Positions 8,374-16,935 of a DNA stretch of 64,000 bases are shown one piece after another. The DNA comes from Neobacillus pocheonensis (lineage in GTDB: Bacteria; Bacillota; Bacilli; Bacillales; Cytobacillaceae): positions 1,364,501 through 1,428,500 of the forward strand of contig JAMQCR010000002.1 of assembly GCA_023702235.1 (NCBI GenBank). The letters are read 5' to 3'. Position 1 is the stretch's first letter; each line of letters starts with the position of its first letter. Made by a program: the position numbers and the translations under genes. The notes under the pieces were generated by a model. It ran no database searches. It was not told where the DNA came from and saw nothing but the letters and a program-made list of their open reading frames with translations.

Positions 8374-9324
8374 TTAAAGTTTTAATCCCTTAAGATTATT
8401 CTCCAATACAAAGCCTTTTGACCAAGTACCAACAAGAAAATAAGTATCATCTTTGCTAAATTCTGCAAAACAGGCGTATTCCAATTCTTCAATTTGGATA
8501 GGGGTTAAGTCTTCAAATCCTAATATAAAGACCCTATCACTTGAAGTGAGAACAATGTAACTGCCATCGTAAGAAGCAGCTATATGGACAAAATACTCAT
8601 CGGTTCTTTGAACTCCATTTTCGGTTAAATTTACTTTTTTTAAGACGGTTTTTAATTCAGCGTCCATAATTGTTAATTCATAGTCCTTATGAACAAAAAT
8701 ATAAACTTGATGAATTGGCTCATAATATACCAAATCCCAATTTGTTAATCCTAAATTTTCCACAATAGAATAAGATCGTTCTACCGAAGGGTCTACAACC
8801 TTAACTAACTTATATTTTAAATAACCTTTTACCCCTTCCAAATAACTTAAGGTAAATAAATAGGAATTATCATATGGTATAAACTGATTAAATTCAATAT
8901 GTGTTCCCTCAAGTTCTGTTAAGATCTCATAAATCCCTGTTTCTATGTTAAGAGCACAAACCTGTTTTCGATCGTTAATTTTAAGGACATCTAGAATAGT
9001 AAATGGTTTATTTAACAGTGCAAAATTCCCTTCTTCTATCTGAAAAGACTTTCTAGATTTAATGGTCTTAATAAGTTGGAAATTCTTAGTCTCGTAAACA
9101 CAAATTGTGCCAACTGTGTTTTTTATGTAAAGAAGTTCGTCATTTCTTGAAAAGTGTAGAGTGTCTGGATTATTTGGCTTTGTAAGCTCTATAACTTTTT
9201 CCCAAGTCTCAGTTTCAAAAATGACAGTTTTTCCACCCATTGTATGACACAATAACCTTTTGTCATTCGATATCACTATTTCATAAGAAGTTTTTAAATT
9301 CTTTATTAGGTTCATTTGAAACAC
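8374..9324 (-). CDS. WD40/beta-propeller-like protein, function unknown
   Basis: About 316 residues of repeated beta-strand blades, for example GGKTVIFETETWEKVIELT, GTICVYETKNFQLIKTIK, DYELTIMDAELKTVLKKV and DRVFILGFEDLTPIQIEE, each like a WD40/YVTN propeller blade with hydrophobic-aromatic alternation. No signal peptide, membrane segment or catalytic motif is seen. GTG at 9324, 8 nt after GGAGG, fits better than ATG 9300 or TTG 9339. It stands alone between two repeats. No specific function can be assigned. Confidence 0.65.
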   Translation of the reverse strand: MFQMNLIKNLKTSYEIVISNDKRLLCHTMGGKTVIFETETWEKVIELTKPNNPDTLHFSRNDELLYIKNTVGTICVYETKNFQLIKTIKSRKSFQIEEGNFALLNKPFTILDVLKINDRKQVCALNIETGIYEILTELEGTHIEFNQFIPYDNSYLFTLSYLEGVKGYLKYKLVKVVDPSVERSYSIVENLGLTNWDLVYYEPIHQVYIFVHKDYELTIMDAELKTVLKKVNLTENGVQRTDEYFVHIAASYDGSYIVLTSSDRVFILGFEDLTPIQIEELEYACFAEFSKDDTYFLVGTWSKGFVLENNLKGLKL

Positions 9325-9359
9325 ACAATCCGCCTCCAATTTAGTTTCACCGTTATCCT

Positions 9360-9476
9360 TCTTGATCTATCCAGCTCCGTTACTTCAATAAGAAAAGCTG
9401 CCAAGAATGGCAGCTGATCCTTAACTCAAGCACCCGTTACTTTAAGTGCACTATTTCACAATTTTTTTGTGAGATT
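9360..9476 (+). repeat. interspersed palindromic repeat, complete copy
   Basis: Arm A TGATCTATCCAGCTCCGTTA then CTTCAATAAG, central hairpin AGCTGCCAAGAATGGCAGCT, arm B AACTCAAGCACCCGTTACTT then TAAGTGCACTATTTCACAA, followed by a TCACAA/TTGTGA inverted pair. Bases 9477-9744 show only the promoter region of the next gene. Confidence 0.85.
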
Positions 9477-9744
9477 AGAAAAAGGCAAACTACATCTTGA
9501 AAAATCACACCAGTTAAGCTATAAATGTATCCTGATAATAATCGGAATTACTGAACCACCCGCATCGAACCATGTTGAAGCTTCTTTGTAAAAAACTTCC
9601 ACAAATACTGTTTTTATCAAAACTACACCTTGCTTCTCATCAGTAAAATCTTTTGATTTAAGAGGTTTCTAATTTTTTACATATTTTTCACCTCTGAGAA
9701 AACAATAAAAACAATGTACAAGTTCGTTTATAGGAGGAAAAATC

Positions 9745-10761
9745 TTGGAGACAAATAACCCCATTCGATTAACTGCTCCAGAAATGGCAAGCCTTTGGAC
9801 TCAATACATTTTTGATACCATGTCCATTTGTTTTTTTGGTTATGCACTGGAGCATATTGAAGATCACGATGTCAAATCAATCTACCAAACTGCCCTTGGA
9901 TTATCCCAAAAGCATGTCCAAAAAATAACAGAATTCATGGTAAATGAAAATTATCCTATCCCACATGGGTTTACAGAAAAAGATGACGTAAACATTCAAG
10001 CACCTCGTCTTTTTCAAGACCCGTTTTACCTAAATTATATTTATATCATGACTTTGCAAGGGATGACTGGATATTCTTTGTCTGTTAGTACTTCCGTTCG
10101 TTCTGACTTACGGAAGTATTATATAACCTGCATGTCCGAAACGATGGAGCTTTTTGATCAATCCATTAATTTAATGCTTTCAAAAGGGCTTTTTTCACGA
10201 CCTCCTATTATTTCACCACCCGAATCAATCGATTTTGTAAAGCACCAAAGTTTTTTAACGGGATGGTTGGGAGACCGTCGTCCTTTGAATGCTATCGAAA
10301 TTGGAGATATTACTTTTAATATGCTAAAAATGCATTTACATGCTGCTTTGAAAGTGGGATTCATCCAAGTAGCCCAATCAAAAGAGATTCGTCAATATTT
10401 CATGAGGGGACTTGACATTGCCAATAAACATATAAAAATATTTGAATCGGTATTTAAGGAAGATAAATTAAATTCACCTATTTCTTGGCAAGCGATGATC
10501 ACGAGCTCTACTTCTATGACCTTTTCAGATAAATATATGATGTACCAAATTCTATTGTCTACACAATTATCCCTTTCATTTTATGGTTCTGCTTTGAGTG
10601 TCAATTCAAGGAGAGATTTAGGTGCTCATTACATACGACTAATTTTAGAACTTTTACAATTTGCAGAAGACGGAGCAAACCTAATGATAAAAAATGGATG
10701 GTTAGAGCAGCCTCCAACAGCAAGTGACCGTGACTCGCTCGCCAACAGGAAGGAGAAATAA
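9745..10761 (+). CDS. DUF3231 family protein
   Basis: 338 residues with two copies of the DUF3231 unit (MASLWTQYIFDTMSICFFGY at about residue 12 and FSDKYMMYQILLSTQLSLSF in the second half; NENYPIPHGF; GALSVNSRRDLGAHYIR-like SALSVNSRRDLGAHYIR). The family is helical, distantly ferritin/coat-protein-like, and common in spore formers; its biochemical role is unknown. TTG start with AGGAGG 7 nt upstream. Unlike the copies at 28055 and 47205, this one is not followed by the small membrane protein. A terminator follows at 10782. Confidence 0.85.
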   Translation: METNNPIRLTAPEMASLWTQYIFDTMSICFFGYALEHIEDHDVKSIYQTALGLSQKHVQKITEFMVNENYPIPHGFTEKDDVNIQAPRLFQDPFYLNYIYIMTLQGMTGYSLSVSTSVRSDLRKYYITCMSETMELFDQSINLMLSKGLFSRPPIISPPESIDFVKHQSFLTGWLGDRRPLNAIEIGDITFNMLKMHLHAALKVGFIQVAQSKEIRQYFMRGLDIANKHIKIFESVFKEDKLNSPISWQAMITSSTSMTFSDKYMMYQILLSTQLSLSFYGSALSVNSRRDLGAHYIRLILELLQFAEDGANLMIKNGWLEQPPTASDRDSLANRKEK

Positions 10762-10781
10762 ATAAAATGTAAAAACTGGAC

Positions 10782-10805
10782 GCTAGGAACGATTCCTAGC
10801 TTTTT
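10782..10805 (+). terminator. terminator after DUF3231 gene
   Basis: GCTAGGAA, CGA loop, TTCCTAGC and five T. Confidence 0.9.
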
Positions 10806-10849
10806 CATTTGCTGCACTTAATAGGGCAAAGAAAACAAAATTCCATCTC

Positions 10850-10942
10850 CCTTGTTCCACTAAACTGCCCGTTACTTCAATAAGGCATTACCTTTATTTC
10901 AGTAATGCACCCGTTAGTTCAAGTGAAACATTTCACAAAATA
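10850..10942 (+). repeat. interspersed palindromic repeat, GCATTAC subtype
   Basis: Arm A TCCACTAAACTGCCCGTTAC then TTCAATAAG; central hairpin GCATTAC...GTAATGC; arm B lacks its 5' half and begins GCACCCGTTAGTTCAAGTG, followed by AAACATTTCACAAAA. The same subtype occurs at 16936 and 32878. Confidence 0.85.
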
Positions 10943-11051
10943 CTTTCCACTAATCGTTTTTTTAGGTTTCATATGAAGAAATGCTTACTAAAAATTACTA
11001 AAAATTAGTATAATTAAATGGTATTTAAATGAATTAAAAGGAGACAAAGGA

Positions 11052-11423
11052 ATGACAAAAACCAATTTAAATCACGGTATTATAGTTTTATTAGAGTTTT
11101 ATCCATCTTGGTTAGCTTTACCTCGTGAAAAAAGAAGAGAGCTAGCAGGGGATTTATATTCAATAATTGGAAAATACAACGAAAACGTTAAGGTGAAATT
11201 TTTTGACGCTGATGCTTTTGGAGACGGTTCCTATACCGATTTTATTTTATGTGAAACATCAGATTTAAAAATGTATCATTTTATGTGGGAAGAAATACGA
11301 GATACATATGCCTATTCTAATGGTTACTTTAAAATTAAAAAAGTTATTATGGGTGTCCAGAATGCCTATCAAAAATTTGAGGATGAAGTTTTGAAAATGG
11401 ATTCTGAAAAAAATAAAAATTAG
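11052..11423 (+). CDS. darcynin-like family protein
   Basis: 123 residues. The pattern FYPSWLALPREKRRELA at the N-terminus, a central VKFFDADAFGDGSYTDFIL and ETSDLKMYHFMWEEIRDT, and a C-terminal YFKIKKVIMGVQNAYQKFE resembles darcynin-domain proteins, small soluble alpha/beta proteins of unknown function. AGGAGACAAAGG precedes the ATG and a terminator follows, so it is a single-gene unit. The assignment rests on recalled family pattern only. Confidence 0.6.
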   Translation: MTKTNLNHGIIVLLEFYPSWLALPREKRRELAGDLYSIIGKYNENVKVKFFDADAFGDGSYTDFILCETSDLKMYHFMWEEIRDTYAYSNGYFKIKKVIMGVQNAYQKFEDEVLKMDSEKNKN

Positions 11424-11436
11424 TGTAACTCAAAAG

Positions 11437-11462
11437 GGATTGGAACATTCCATCCTTTTTTT
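11437..11462 (+). terminator. terminator after darcynin-like gene
   Basis: GGATTGGAACATTCCATCC (one bulged base) followed by seven T. Confidence 0.75.
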
Positions 11463-11490
11463 GTTGCACTAACCTGCCAGATAGTTGAAG
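11463..11490 (+). repeat. interspersed repeat, single arm A
   Basis: TGCACTAACCTGCCAGATAG then TTGAAG is an arm A without its partner. Its arm B counterpart lies beyond the recombinase gene at 12500. Confidence 0.75.
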
Positions 11491-11566
11491 ATTGCAGTAC
11501 CGTATCAAATTCAATAATCAGGTCAATAATTCCTCTAAAAATAGAATTTTTAGGGAGAGATGTATT

Positions 11567-12406
11567 TTGCTATTATCAAAAGCCTGGGAAATTTATGAAT
11601 CTGATAAACGAATTGAAGGGTTCTCTCAACAGACTTTAAAGGCCTATAAACTTCAAGCGTTGTTGGTGATACGGTATTTTGAGGATGTTAAACTCGAAAC
11701 CATTACTACTATCAAATTAAAAGAATACCTGGCAAAGTCAAGTGAAAATCTAAAGCCATCCAGCTTAGCTCACCGTATACGTTTTATAAAATCACTTTTC
11801 CGTTGGTCACACGAGGAAGGACATATTTTAAAGAATCCGGCTGCTAAATTAAAAGAACCTAAAGTAGGAAAACGAATCCCAAAATTTTTAACGGAAAGAG
11901 AAATCGAACACTTAAGGGAAGCCTGTGACACTCCTATGGAAAAGGCACTATTCGATTTTATGTTTTCAACAGGTTGTAGAATAGGTGAAATTGTTTCGCT
12001 AGACAAGAACAGGATCAATTGGTCAAACCGATCAGCGATTGTTCTAGGTAAAGGTGATAAAGAAAGAGAGGTATATTTTAATATTCGTTGTGAAATTTGG
12101 CTTAAACGGTACTTAGATAATCGTCAGGATAATGATCCGGCCATTTTTGTTACAGAACGTAAACCACATAGAATGAGCATTGCTCAAATGAGACACATTG
12201 TTAAGCGGATTTCTGATAGGGCAGAGATTAGTAAAGTAATTCATCCACACCAACTAAGACATAGCTATGCAACACATTTGTTGAATAATGGAGCACCTCT
12301 TGATGTTATTCAAAGTCTACTTGGTCACCAGAAGAGCGAAACTACAAAAATTTATGCCCAATTAAGTGGTAGTCTTAGACAAGAATTGTATAGAAAATAT
12401 TTTTAA
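11567..12406 (+). CDS. tyrosine recombinase/integrase (XerC/D-like)
   Basis: 279 residues from TTG 11567 (AGGGAG, 9 nt spacing). N-terminal SAM-like core-binding domain (GFSQQTLKAYKLQALLVIRYF), then the catalytic domain with the R-H-R-H-Y set: Arg in TGCRIGEI, His/Arg in HPHQLRHSYATHLL, His in LLGHQKSETTKIY and Tyr in KIYAQL. It lacks the extra IntI segment near patch III. No excisionase, phage or relaxase genes are adjacent. It is bracketed by a lone arm A (11463) and a lone arm B (12500) of the interspersed repeat, so the repeat is a candidate substrate; that is inference. Confidence 0.88.
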   Translation: MLLSKAWEIYESDKRIEGFSQQTLKAYKLQALLVIRYFEDVKLETITTIKLKEYLAKSSENLKPSSLAHRIRFIKSLFRWSHEEGHILKNPAAKLKEPKVGKRIPKFLTEREIEHLREACDTPMEKALFDFMFSTGCRIGEIVSLDKNRINWSNRSAIVLGKGDKEREVYFNIRCEIWLKRYLDNRQDNDPAIFVTERKPHRMSIAQMRHIVKRISDRAEISKVIHPHQLRHSYATHLLNNGAPLDVIQSLLGHQKSETTKIYAQLSGSLRQELYRKYF

Positions 12407-12483
12407 CCTATGGCTCAAATATGTACAAAAGCAACACTTCTAAAGAATGTTGCTTTGTTTAACTCTCATCTAATAAAAAGCCA

Positions 12484-12530
12484 CAAATGGTAGCCGGGTG
12501 TTAAACTATTGCACCCGTTAGTTCTATAAG
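12484..12530 (+). repeat. interspersed repeat, arm B with partial central hairpin
   Basis: AAACTATTGCACCCGTTAGT then TCTATAAG, preceded by an imperfect GCCACAAATGGTAGC hairpin. It pairs with the lone arm A at 11463 across the recombinase gene. Confidence 0.75.
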
Positions 12531-12595
12531 CAACCTCGATAAGTTAATAAAACAAACACTTTCTACCTAAGGAAAGGTTTGTTAGATAAGACTAA

Positions 12596-13588
12596 TTATT
12601 TTAATTTAAGTACTATTTTTCCTTTTGCTCTTCCCGCCTCTGCATACTCCAATGCTTTTTGGGCATCTTCGAAAATAAAAACTTTATCAAGTGTAGGCTT
12701 AATCACTTCTGACTCTAACATTTTTGTTAAAATTTTCAACTGCTCTCCACTATGCTTCATAAAAAGAAACGTGTATTGGACATTATGTTTTTTTTCTAGC
12801 TTCGTAAGTTTATAACTTGCAATTGAAAATAAGGTTTTTTTAAATGAACTAAATCCATTTTCTTTAGCAAAGCGACCATTCGGGATTCCAGATATAGAAA
12901 CAATCTTTCCTCCTTTTTTTAATGTTACAAATGATCTCTCTAACGTCGCCCCCCCAATGGTATCAAGAACTGCGTTGTAGTCACGAATCGAATGTTCGAA
13001 CTTTTCTGTCTTGTAATTAATAACTTCGTCAGCGCCAAGAGATTTTACTAAATCACTACCATCACTAGCTGTAGTTGCGACAAAAGCACCCATATGTTTT
13101 GCAAGTTGGATAGCAAATGTTCCTACTCCCCCTGATCCTGCATGTATTAATATTTTATGTCCTTTTTCAATTCGCAGAATATCATGTAAAGCTTGGTAGG
13201 ATGTCAATCCGACTAGAGGGATGGAGGCGGCTTCTTCAAAACTTAAATTTTTAGGTTTTAATGCAATATCTTCTTGGTTAACAGAGAGATATTCAGTAAA
13301 AGTTCCCATTTTATTTGCTCTAGGTCGACCATATACCTCATCACCGACTTTAAACTTCGTGACACTAGTACCTACTTCAACAATTTTTCCAGAAAAATCA
13401 TTTCCTAAAATTAACGGCATCTTGTATTTTAATAATAATTTTAATTCACCTTTTCGAATTTTTGTATCAAGAGGATTTATACTTGCCGCATATATCTCAA
13501 CTAAGACCTCGTCATTATTTATTTTGGGCATAGGGAAGTCTAAAAAATTTGGTTTTTTACCGTAGTTTTCAATTGCTAAAGCTTTCAT
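12596..13588 (-). CDS. MDR-superfamily NADP-dependent quinone oxidoreductase-like protein
   Basis: 330 residues with the medium-chain reductase layout: N-terminal GroES-like domain (LGNDFSGKIVEVGTSVTKFK, VGDEVYGRP), Rossmann motif AGSGGVGTFAIQLAKHMGA at about residue 150, and C-terminal AGRAKGKIVL. Zinc-binding cysteines are absent, as in quinone oxidoreductases. It reduces quinones or enones with NADPH. ATG 13588 has GGAGG upstream. It follows the Old Yellow Enzyme gene in the same direction, but a hairpin at 13656 separates them, so read-through or its own promoter is possible. Confidence 0.85.
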   Translation of the reverse strand: MKALAIENYGKKPNFLDFPMPKINNDEVLVEIYAASINPLDTKIRKGELKLLLKYKMPLILGNDFSGKIVEVGTSVTKFKVGDEVYGRPRANKMGTFTEYLSVNQEDIALKPKNLSFEEAASIPLVGLTSYQALHDILRIEKGHKILIHAGSGGVGTFAIQLAKHMGAFVATTASDGSDLVKSLGADEVINYKTEKFEHSIRDYNAVLDTIGGATLERSFVTLKKGGKIVSISGIPNGRFAKENGFSSFKKTLFSIASYKLTKLEKKHNVQYTFLFMKHSGEQLKILTKMLESEVIKPTLDKVFIFEDAQKALEYAEAGRAKGKIVLKLK

Positions 13589-13655
13589 TACAATCCTCCA
13601 CATTTTTATTTAACGCACATGTATCTTTTCATAACGAACATAAGAAAAAAGATTA

Positions 13656-13680
13656 TGAATATCCCTAGATGGGATATTCA
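13656..13680 (-). terminator. terminator between Old Yellow Enzyme and MDR genes
   Basis: TGAATATCCC, five-base loop, GGGATATTCA, followed on the minus strand by a T-rich stretch. Confidence 0.7.
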
Positions 13681-13691
13681 TATTAAATAAA

Positions 13692-14750
13692 CTATTTTAA
13701 GAAAGGATAATCTGTATAACCTTCTTTTCCTCCTGCATAGAGCGTGTTTTTATCAGGTTCGTTTAGGGGAGCACCTGATTGAATCCGTTCTACAAAGTCT
13801 GGATTAGCTAGTACCCAAGTGCCTACTGTGACAACATCCGCAAGATTATTATCTACATCAGACGAAAGTTGATCTAGAGGACGACCTGGACGGTTAACAA
13901 GAAGTGATTGATCCCAAAGTTGACGCACATCTTTTAGGAATTGCTCGTTTCCAAAGTGCATTAAATGCAGATATGCAAGGTTAAGCTTATTTAATTCACT
14001 TATTAAATAGCGATACATCTCAAGGCTATTTTCCCCCTCATCAATGCCTTGCAGTGTTCCTTGAGGAGAAAAACGGATGCCTGTTCTTTCTGCTCCTATT
14101 TCATCAACAACTGCTTTAGCTACTTCAATAGCGAATCGAGAACGACCCTCAATCGTACCACCGTATGCATCTTGACGATGATTGGAGTTTTCACTAAGGA
14201 ATTGTTGGATCAGATAACCATTCGCTCCGTGAATTTCAACTCCGTCTGCACCAGCTTCAATTGCTGAACGTGCTGCTAAACGAAACTCATTGATAACATC
14301 TTTTATCTCAAGCTCACTCAATTCTCTTGGTGTTGGAATTTCTTTCATTCCTTCTGCCGTGAAAATTTCTACACCAGGTGCAATAGCTGACGGTGCAACT
14401 GCTTGGCGGTGGTGAGGTGTGTTATCAGGGTGTGATACACGTCCCACATGCATAAGCTGAACAAAAATATGACCGCCTTCACTATGAACTTTAGAAGTTA
14501 CTTTTTTCCACCCTTTAATATGATTTTCTGTATAAATACCAGGTGTATTAGTGTAACCTTGCCCATCATCTGAAGGTTGGGTTCCTTCGCTTATAATTAA
14601 ACCGACTGAAGCACGCTGACCATAGTACTCTGCTACTAAATCGCTCGGTGTACCATCTGGTAAAGCTCTACTTCTAGTCATCGGAGCCATACCTATACGA
14701 TTTTTTAAGTCAATGTTTCCGATACGAACTTTTTCAAATAATCTGCTCAT
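13692..14750 (-). CDS. alkene reductase, Old Yellow Enzyme family
   Basis: 352 residues. FMN-binding beta/alpha barrel signatures: MAPMTRSRALPDGTP near the N-terminus, VQLMHVGRVSHP, GADGVEIHGANGYLIQQFLS (His-Gly-Ala-Asn substrate and FMN residues) and IEGRSRFAIEVAKAVVDEIG. Such enzymes reduce activated C=C bonds or nitro groups with NAD(P)H. It lies 14 bp after the alpha/beta hydrolase gene and is probably co-transcribed with it under the TetR operator at 15685. Close in kind to NemA/XenB/YqjM-type proteins; the exact substrate is unknown. Confidence 0.93.
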   Translation of the reverse strand: MSRLFEKVRIGNIDLKNRIGMAPMTRSRALPDGTPSDLVAEYYGQRASVGLIISEGTQPSDDGQGYTNTPGIYTENHIKGWKKVTSKVHSEGGHIFVQLMHVGRVSHPDNTPHHRQAVAPSAIAPGVEIFTAEGMKEIPTPRELSELEIKDVINEFRLAARSAIEAGADGVEIHGANGYLIQQFLSENSNHRQDAYGGTIEGRSRFAIEVAKAVVDEIGAERTGIRFSPQGTLQGIDEGENSLEMYRYLISELNKLNLAYLHLMHFGNEQFLKDVRQLWDQSLLVNRPGRPLDQLSSDVDNNLADVVTVGTWVLANPDFVERIQSGAPLNEPDKNTLYAGGKEGYTDYPFLK

Positions 14751-14764
14751 ATGAATACTCCTTT

Positions 14765-15613
14765 TTAATAAGAATTAGAATCAAGAAATGAATTTACGTG
14801 TTCTGCAAATAGTTCTGGAAATTGAAACAGATGCCCGTGACCAGAATCAGGATATATAATCAGCTGTGCTTTGGGTAATTTCTCTGTTAAGATATAACTG
14901 TTTTTAGTCGGTACCATCACATCATTAACACCATTAGTAACAAGTACAGGGTGTTTGATGTTTTGTAACCATTCATAATCATGATTAGATTTTTGTTTAG
15001 CCCATTTTGCAATGGCTTGTAATTGTGCCTCTTTTACTTGTTCTGAACTGTTTACTTTTTTCTGATTAAAAATTCTTTGTAGTGAAGCCATTCCTGCAGA
15101 TTTACTTGTTTCGGTTTGTTCGTAGAAAAAGAACATAAAATCATTTATTCCATCTTCTTCCGTTCCGCCGTGACGATTCATTCTTTCAAAAATCTCTGGA
15201 TTTGGATTAATACCAGATTCAGGCGAAGTACCTGCCATAATAATTTTTCTTACTAAATCTCCTTCTTGTAAAGCTAGCTCTTGTGCAACCATGCCACCAA
15301 TGGAAAAACCAAGAATGTCAACTTGTTCTAATCCAAGAGTTTTTATAAATGTTGCTGTATCTTTTGCCATATCAGCAATTGTAGTAGGCGTTAGTCCATC
15401 GGTCTCACCAACCCCTTTATTGTCAAATAAGATTACTGGGCGTGTATTTGCAATAGGTTCAAGCATGTTTGGATCCCAGTTTTCCATCGTTCCTCTAAAG
15501 TGAACAAGAAATACTACTGGTATACCATCTTGTGTACCAAATTTTCTATATGCGTAACGAGTTCCATCTGCTTCAATAAATTCTGATTCTGTTGGTATTT
15601 TAAAGTTTGTCAT
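14765..15613 (-). CDS. alpha/beta hydrolase
   Basis: 282 residues of the alpha/beta hydrolase fold. Nucleophile elbow GFSIGGMVAQELA (Ser), oxyanion region VFLVHFRGT (HF rather than HG), acid in VTNGVNDVMVP and catalytic His in PDSGHGHLFQFPE. Probably an esterase or lactonase-like enzyme. First gene of the hydrolase/Old Yellow Enzyme transcription unit. A near-perfect palindrome at 15685-15706 sits about 75 bp upstream of its ATG, and the TetR gene is next to it. Confidence 0.9.
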   Translation of the reverse strand: MTNFKIPTESEFIEADGTRYAYRKFGTQDGIPVVFLVHFRGTMENWDPNMLEPIANTRPVILFDNKGVGETDGLTPTTIADMAKDTATFIKTLGLEQVDILGFSIGGMVAQELALQEGDLVRKIIMAGTSPESGINPNPEIFERMNRHGGTEEDGINDFMFFFYEQTETSKSAGMASLQRIFNQKKVNSSEQVKEAQLQAIAKWAKQKSNHDYEWLQNIKHPVLVTNGVNDVMVPTKNSYILTEKLPKAQLIIYPDSGHGHLFQFPELFAEHVNSFLDSNSY

Positions 15614-15684
15614 TTTTGTGTTCCTCCTTAGAAATTAAAAAACGATTTTATAAGTATGCATTATGATGGTTTGTTTCATGCTGA

Positions 15685-15706
15685 TTTTAGAATGATCGTT
15701 CTAAAA
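15685..15706. promoter_or_regulatory. TetR-type operator upstream of hydrolase
   Basis: TTTTAGAATGATCGTTCTAA then AA is an almost perfect palindrome (TTTTAGAA...TTCTAAAA). A matching TAGAA...TTCTA palindrome precedes the TetR gene at 16360. Confidence 0.75.
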
Positions 15707-15723
15707 AGGGTAAAAAAAGAAAG

Positions 15724-16299
15724 CTAGTCCAACACTGAAAGTGCTAGAGTGATGATGCCTTCTAATTCTTTTTTATTGTAATTAGTTTTTATTAGTACTC
15801 TTATACCTACCAAATTGTTGTGTAAGAAACGAGATGTGTTATCAGAATCGATTTCTTTTGATAGCTCTCCACTAGTTTGGCCCCGTTTTATAAGGTTATT
15901 AAACATATCTTCAGTACGGTTAAACATTTTTGTAACTATGCGTCCAATTTCTTTGTCCAACAAAGATAATTCAATGGCTGCATTTACTGTTAGACAACCT
16001 TTTGGGTATTGTTCAATGGAATTCAGTATGAAAATAAAAACATCACGTATCGCCTGTTTAATGGATGAAGTGCTACTAATTATGCTTTCCATCTCATTGA
16101 CGATGAGCTCTTCATAGTGATTAAGGGAAGCTAAGAACAATGAACGCTTGTCACCAAATGTGTCATATATACTCCTGCGGTGTATCCCCATATGATCCAC
16201 CAAATCTTGCATGGATGTTTTTTCATAACCCTGTTCCCAGAAAAGCTCCATTGCTTTTCTTAATACTGCTTTTTCGTCAAACTCTTTACTTCTAGCCAT
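15724..16299 (-). CDS. TetR/AcrR family transcriptional regulator
   Basis: 191 residues from ATG 16299 (AAGGAGAAA upstream); the longer frame to 16353 lacks a binding site. N-terminal HTH: AVLRKAMELFWEQGYEKTSM, VDHMGIHRRSIYDTFGDKR. The C-terminal domain (TETR_C YxaF/LmrA-like, CLTVNAAIEL) would bind a small ligand. It probably represses itself and the downstream hydrolase/reductase genes through TAGAAnnnnnnTTCTA operators found before both transcription starts. Confidence 0.9.
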   Translation of the reverse strand: MARSKEFDEKAVLRKAMELFWEQGYEKTSMQDLVDHMGIHRRSIYDTFGDKRSLFLASLNHYEELIVNEMESIISSTSSIKQAIRDVFIFILNSIEQYPKGCLTVNAAIELSLLDKEIGRIVTKMFNRTEDMFNNLIKRGQTSGELSKEIDSDNTSRFLHNNLVGIRVLIKTNYNKKELEGIITLALSVLD

Positions 16300-16359
16300 T
16301 TTATTTCTCCTTAAAAAAATCCATGAACCAATACTAACAAAAACAAACGTCATAATCTA

Positions 16360-16381
16360 TTATAGAATGAACGTTCTAAAA
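16360..16381. promoter_or_regulatory. TetR autoregulatory operator
   Basis: TTATAGAATGAACGTTCTAA then AA has the same TAGAA-N6-TTCTA palindrome as the site at 15685. A further half-site, TTTTAGAACG, lies at 16421-16430. Confidence 0.7.
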
Positions 16382-16503
16382 TAAATACATGAATTTCAAA
16401 CCATGATTAAATAATACCCTTTTTAGAACGATTAGTAAAGAATCATAACTAACCAATAATTCCCAACACATTTGCTACATATCACAATGTTATCCATTAA
16501 CGT

Positions 16504-16611
16504 TCACTTACGGGTACCGCCAAACATTTCTTCTATTAGTTTGGTTTCTTCAGAATTGTTTTCTTCCACTATTTCAATTAATGGATCAAACTCTTCTACA
16601 GATGCACTCAT
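16504..16611 (-). pseudogene. remnant of small membrane or secreted protein
   Basis: The reverse strand reads a hydrophobic stretch (RWFFLIAVSCLFG, to about 16650) followed by an acidic tail (VEEFDPLIEIVEENNSEETK) ending FGGTRK at TGA 16504. Only an internal ATG at 16611 is in frame, and a stop interrupts the frame just before the hydrophobic part, next to repeat arm A at 16660. It looks like a small gene that lost its start where the repeat begins. Not assigned to a family. Confidence 0.35.
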
Positions 16612-16659
16612 ACCAAATAAACAAGAAACAGCAATTAGAAAAAACCATCTGAGCCCTTA

Positions 16660-16690
16660 CTCAACCAAACTGCCCCTTTAGTTGCATAAG
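16660..16690 (+). repeat. interspersed repeat, single arm A
   Basis: CTCAACCAAACTGCCCCTTT then AGTTGCATAAG. It sits exactly between two divergent gene remnants that both lack their 5' ends. Confidence 0.75.
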
Positions 16691-16890
16691 AACCTGAAAG
16701 AAGAAGAGAAAAATTAAGACAAGAAGAATTAAAAGGAAATCCTTCTAGCAGCGTTCACGGTGGAGGTCTTGCTGATTTAGTTGGTAGCTTAGGTTGGAAA
16801 GTACGGGAATTCTTATTCTTGTAATCATAATCGGCTTTATTTTTGTATCACTCTTCTGTTTCTTTATCTTCCCCCATTTGAACACCCCCT
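16691..16890 (+). pseudogene. DUF6366-like small membrane protein, 5'-truncated and frameshifted
   Basis: Reading from 16692: PERRREKLRQEELKGNPSSS, then HGGGLADLVGSLGWK, and after a frame change TGILILVIIIGFIFVSLFC. This is the layout of DUF6366 proteins (basic N-terminal helix, LGWKGTG, one membrane helix). One base is missing at about 16801 (AAAGTACGGG where AAAGGTACGGG is expected), and the start codon is replaced by repeat arm A. The family call is from recall. Confidence 0.6.
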
Positions 16891-16935
16891 AATTAAGCAA
16901 CCAGTCCTTTTAAATTTTACCACAAACAACCATTA

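Noticed and set aside
11567..12406. Calling the recombinase an integron integrase
   Set aside because: It lacks the IntI-specific segment before the second histidine-arginine box, and the genes between repeats are not in one direction. Kept only as a hypothesis about repeat recombination.
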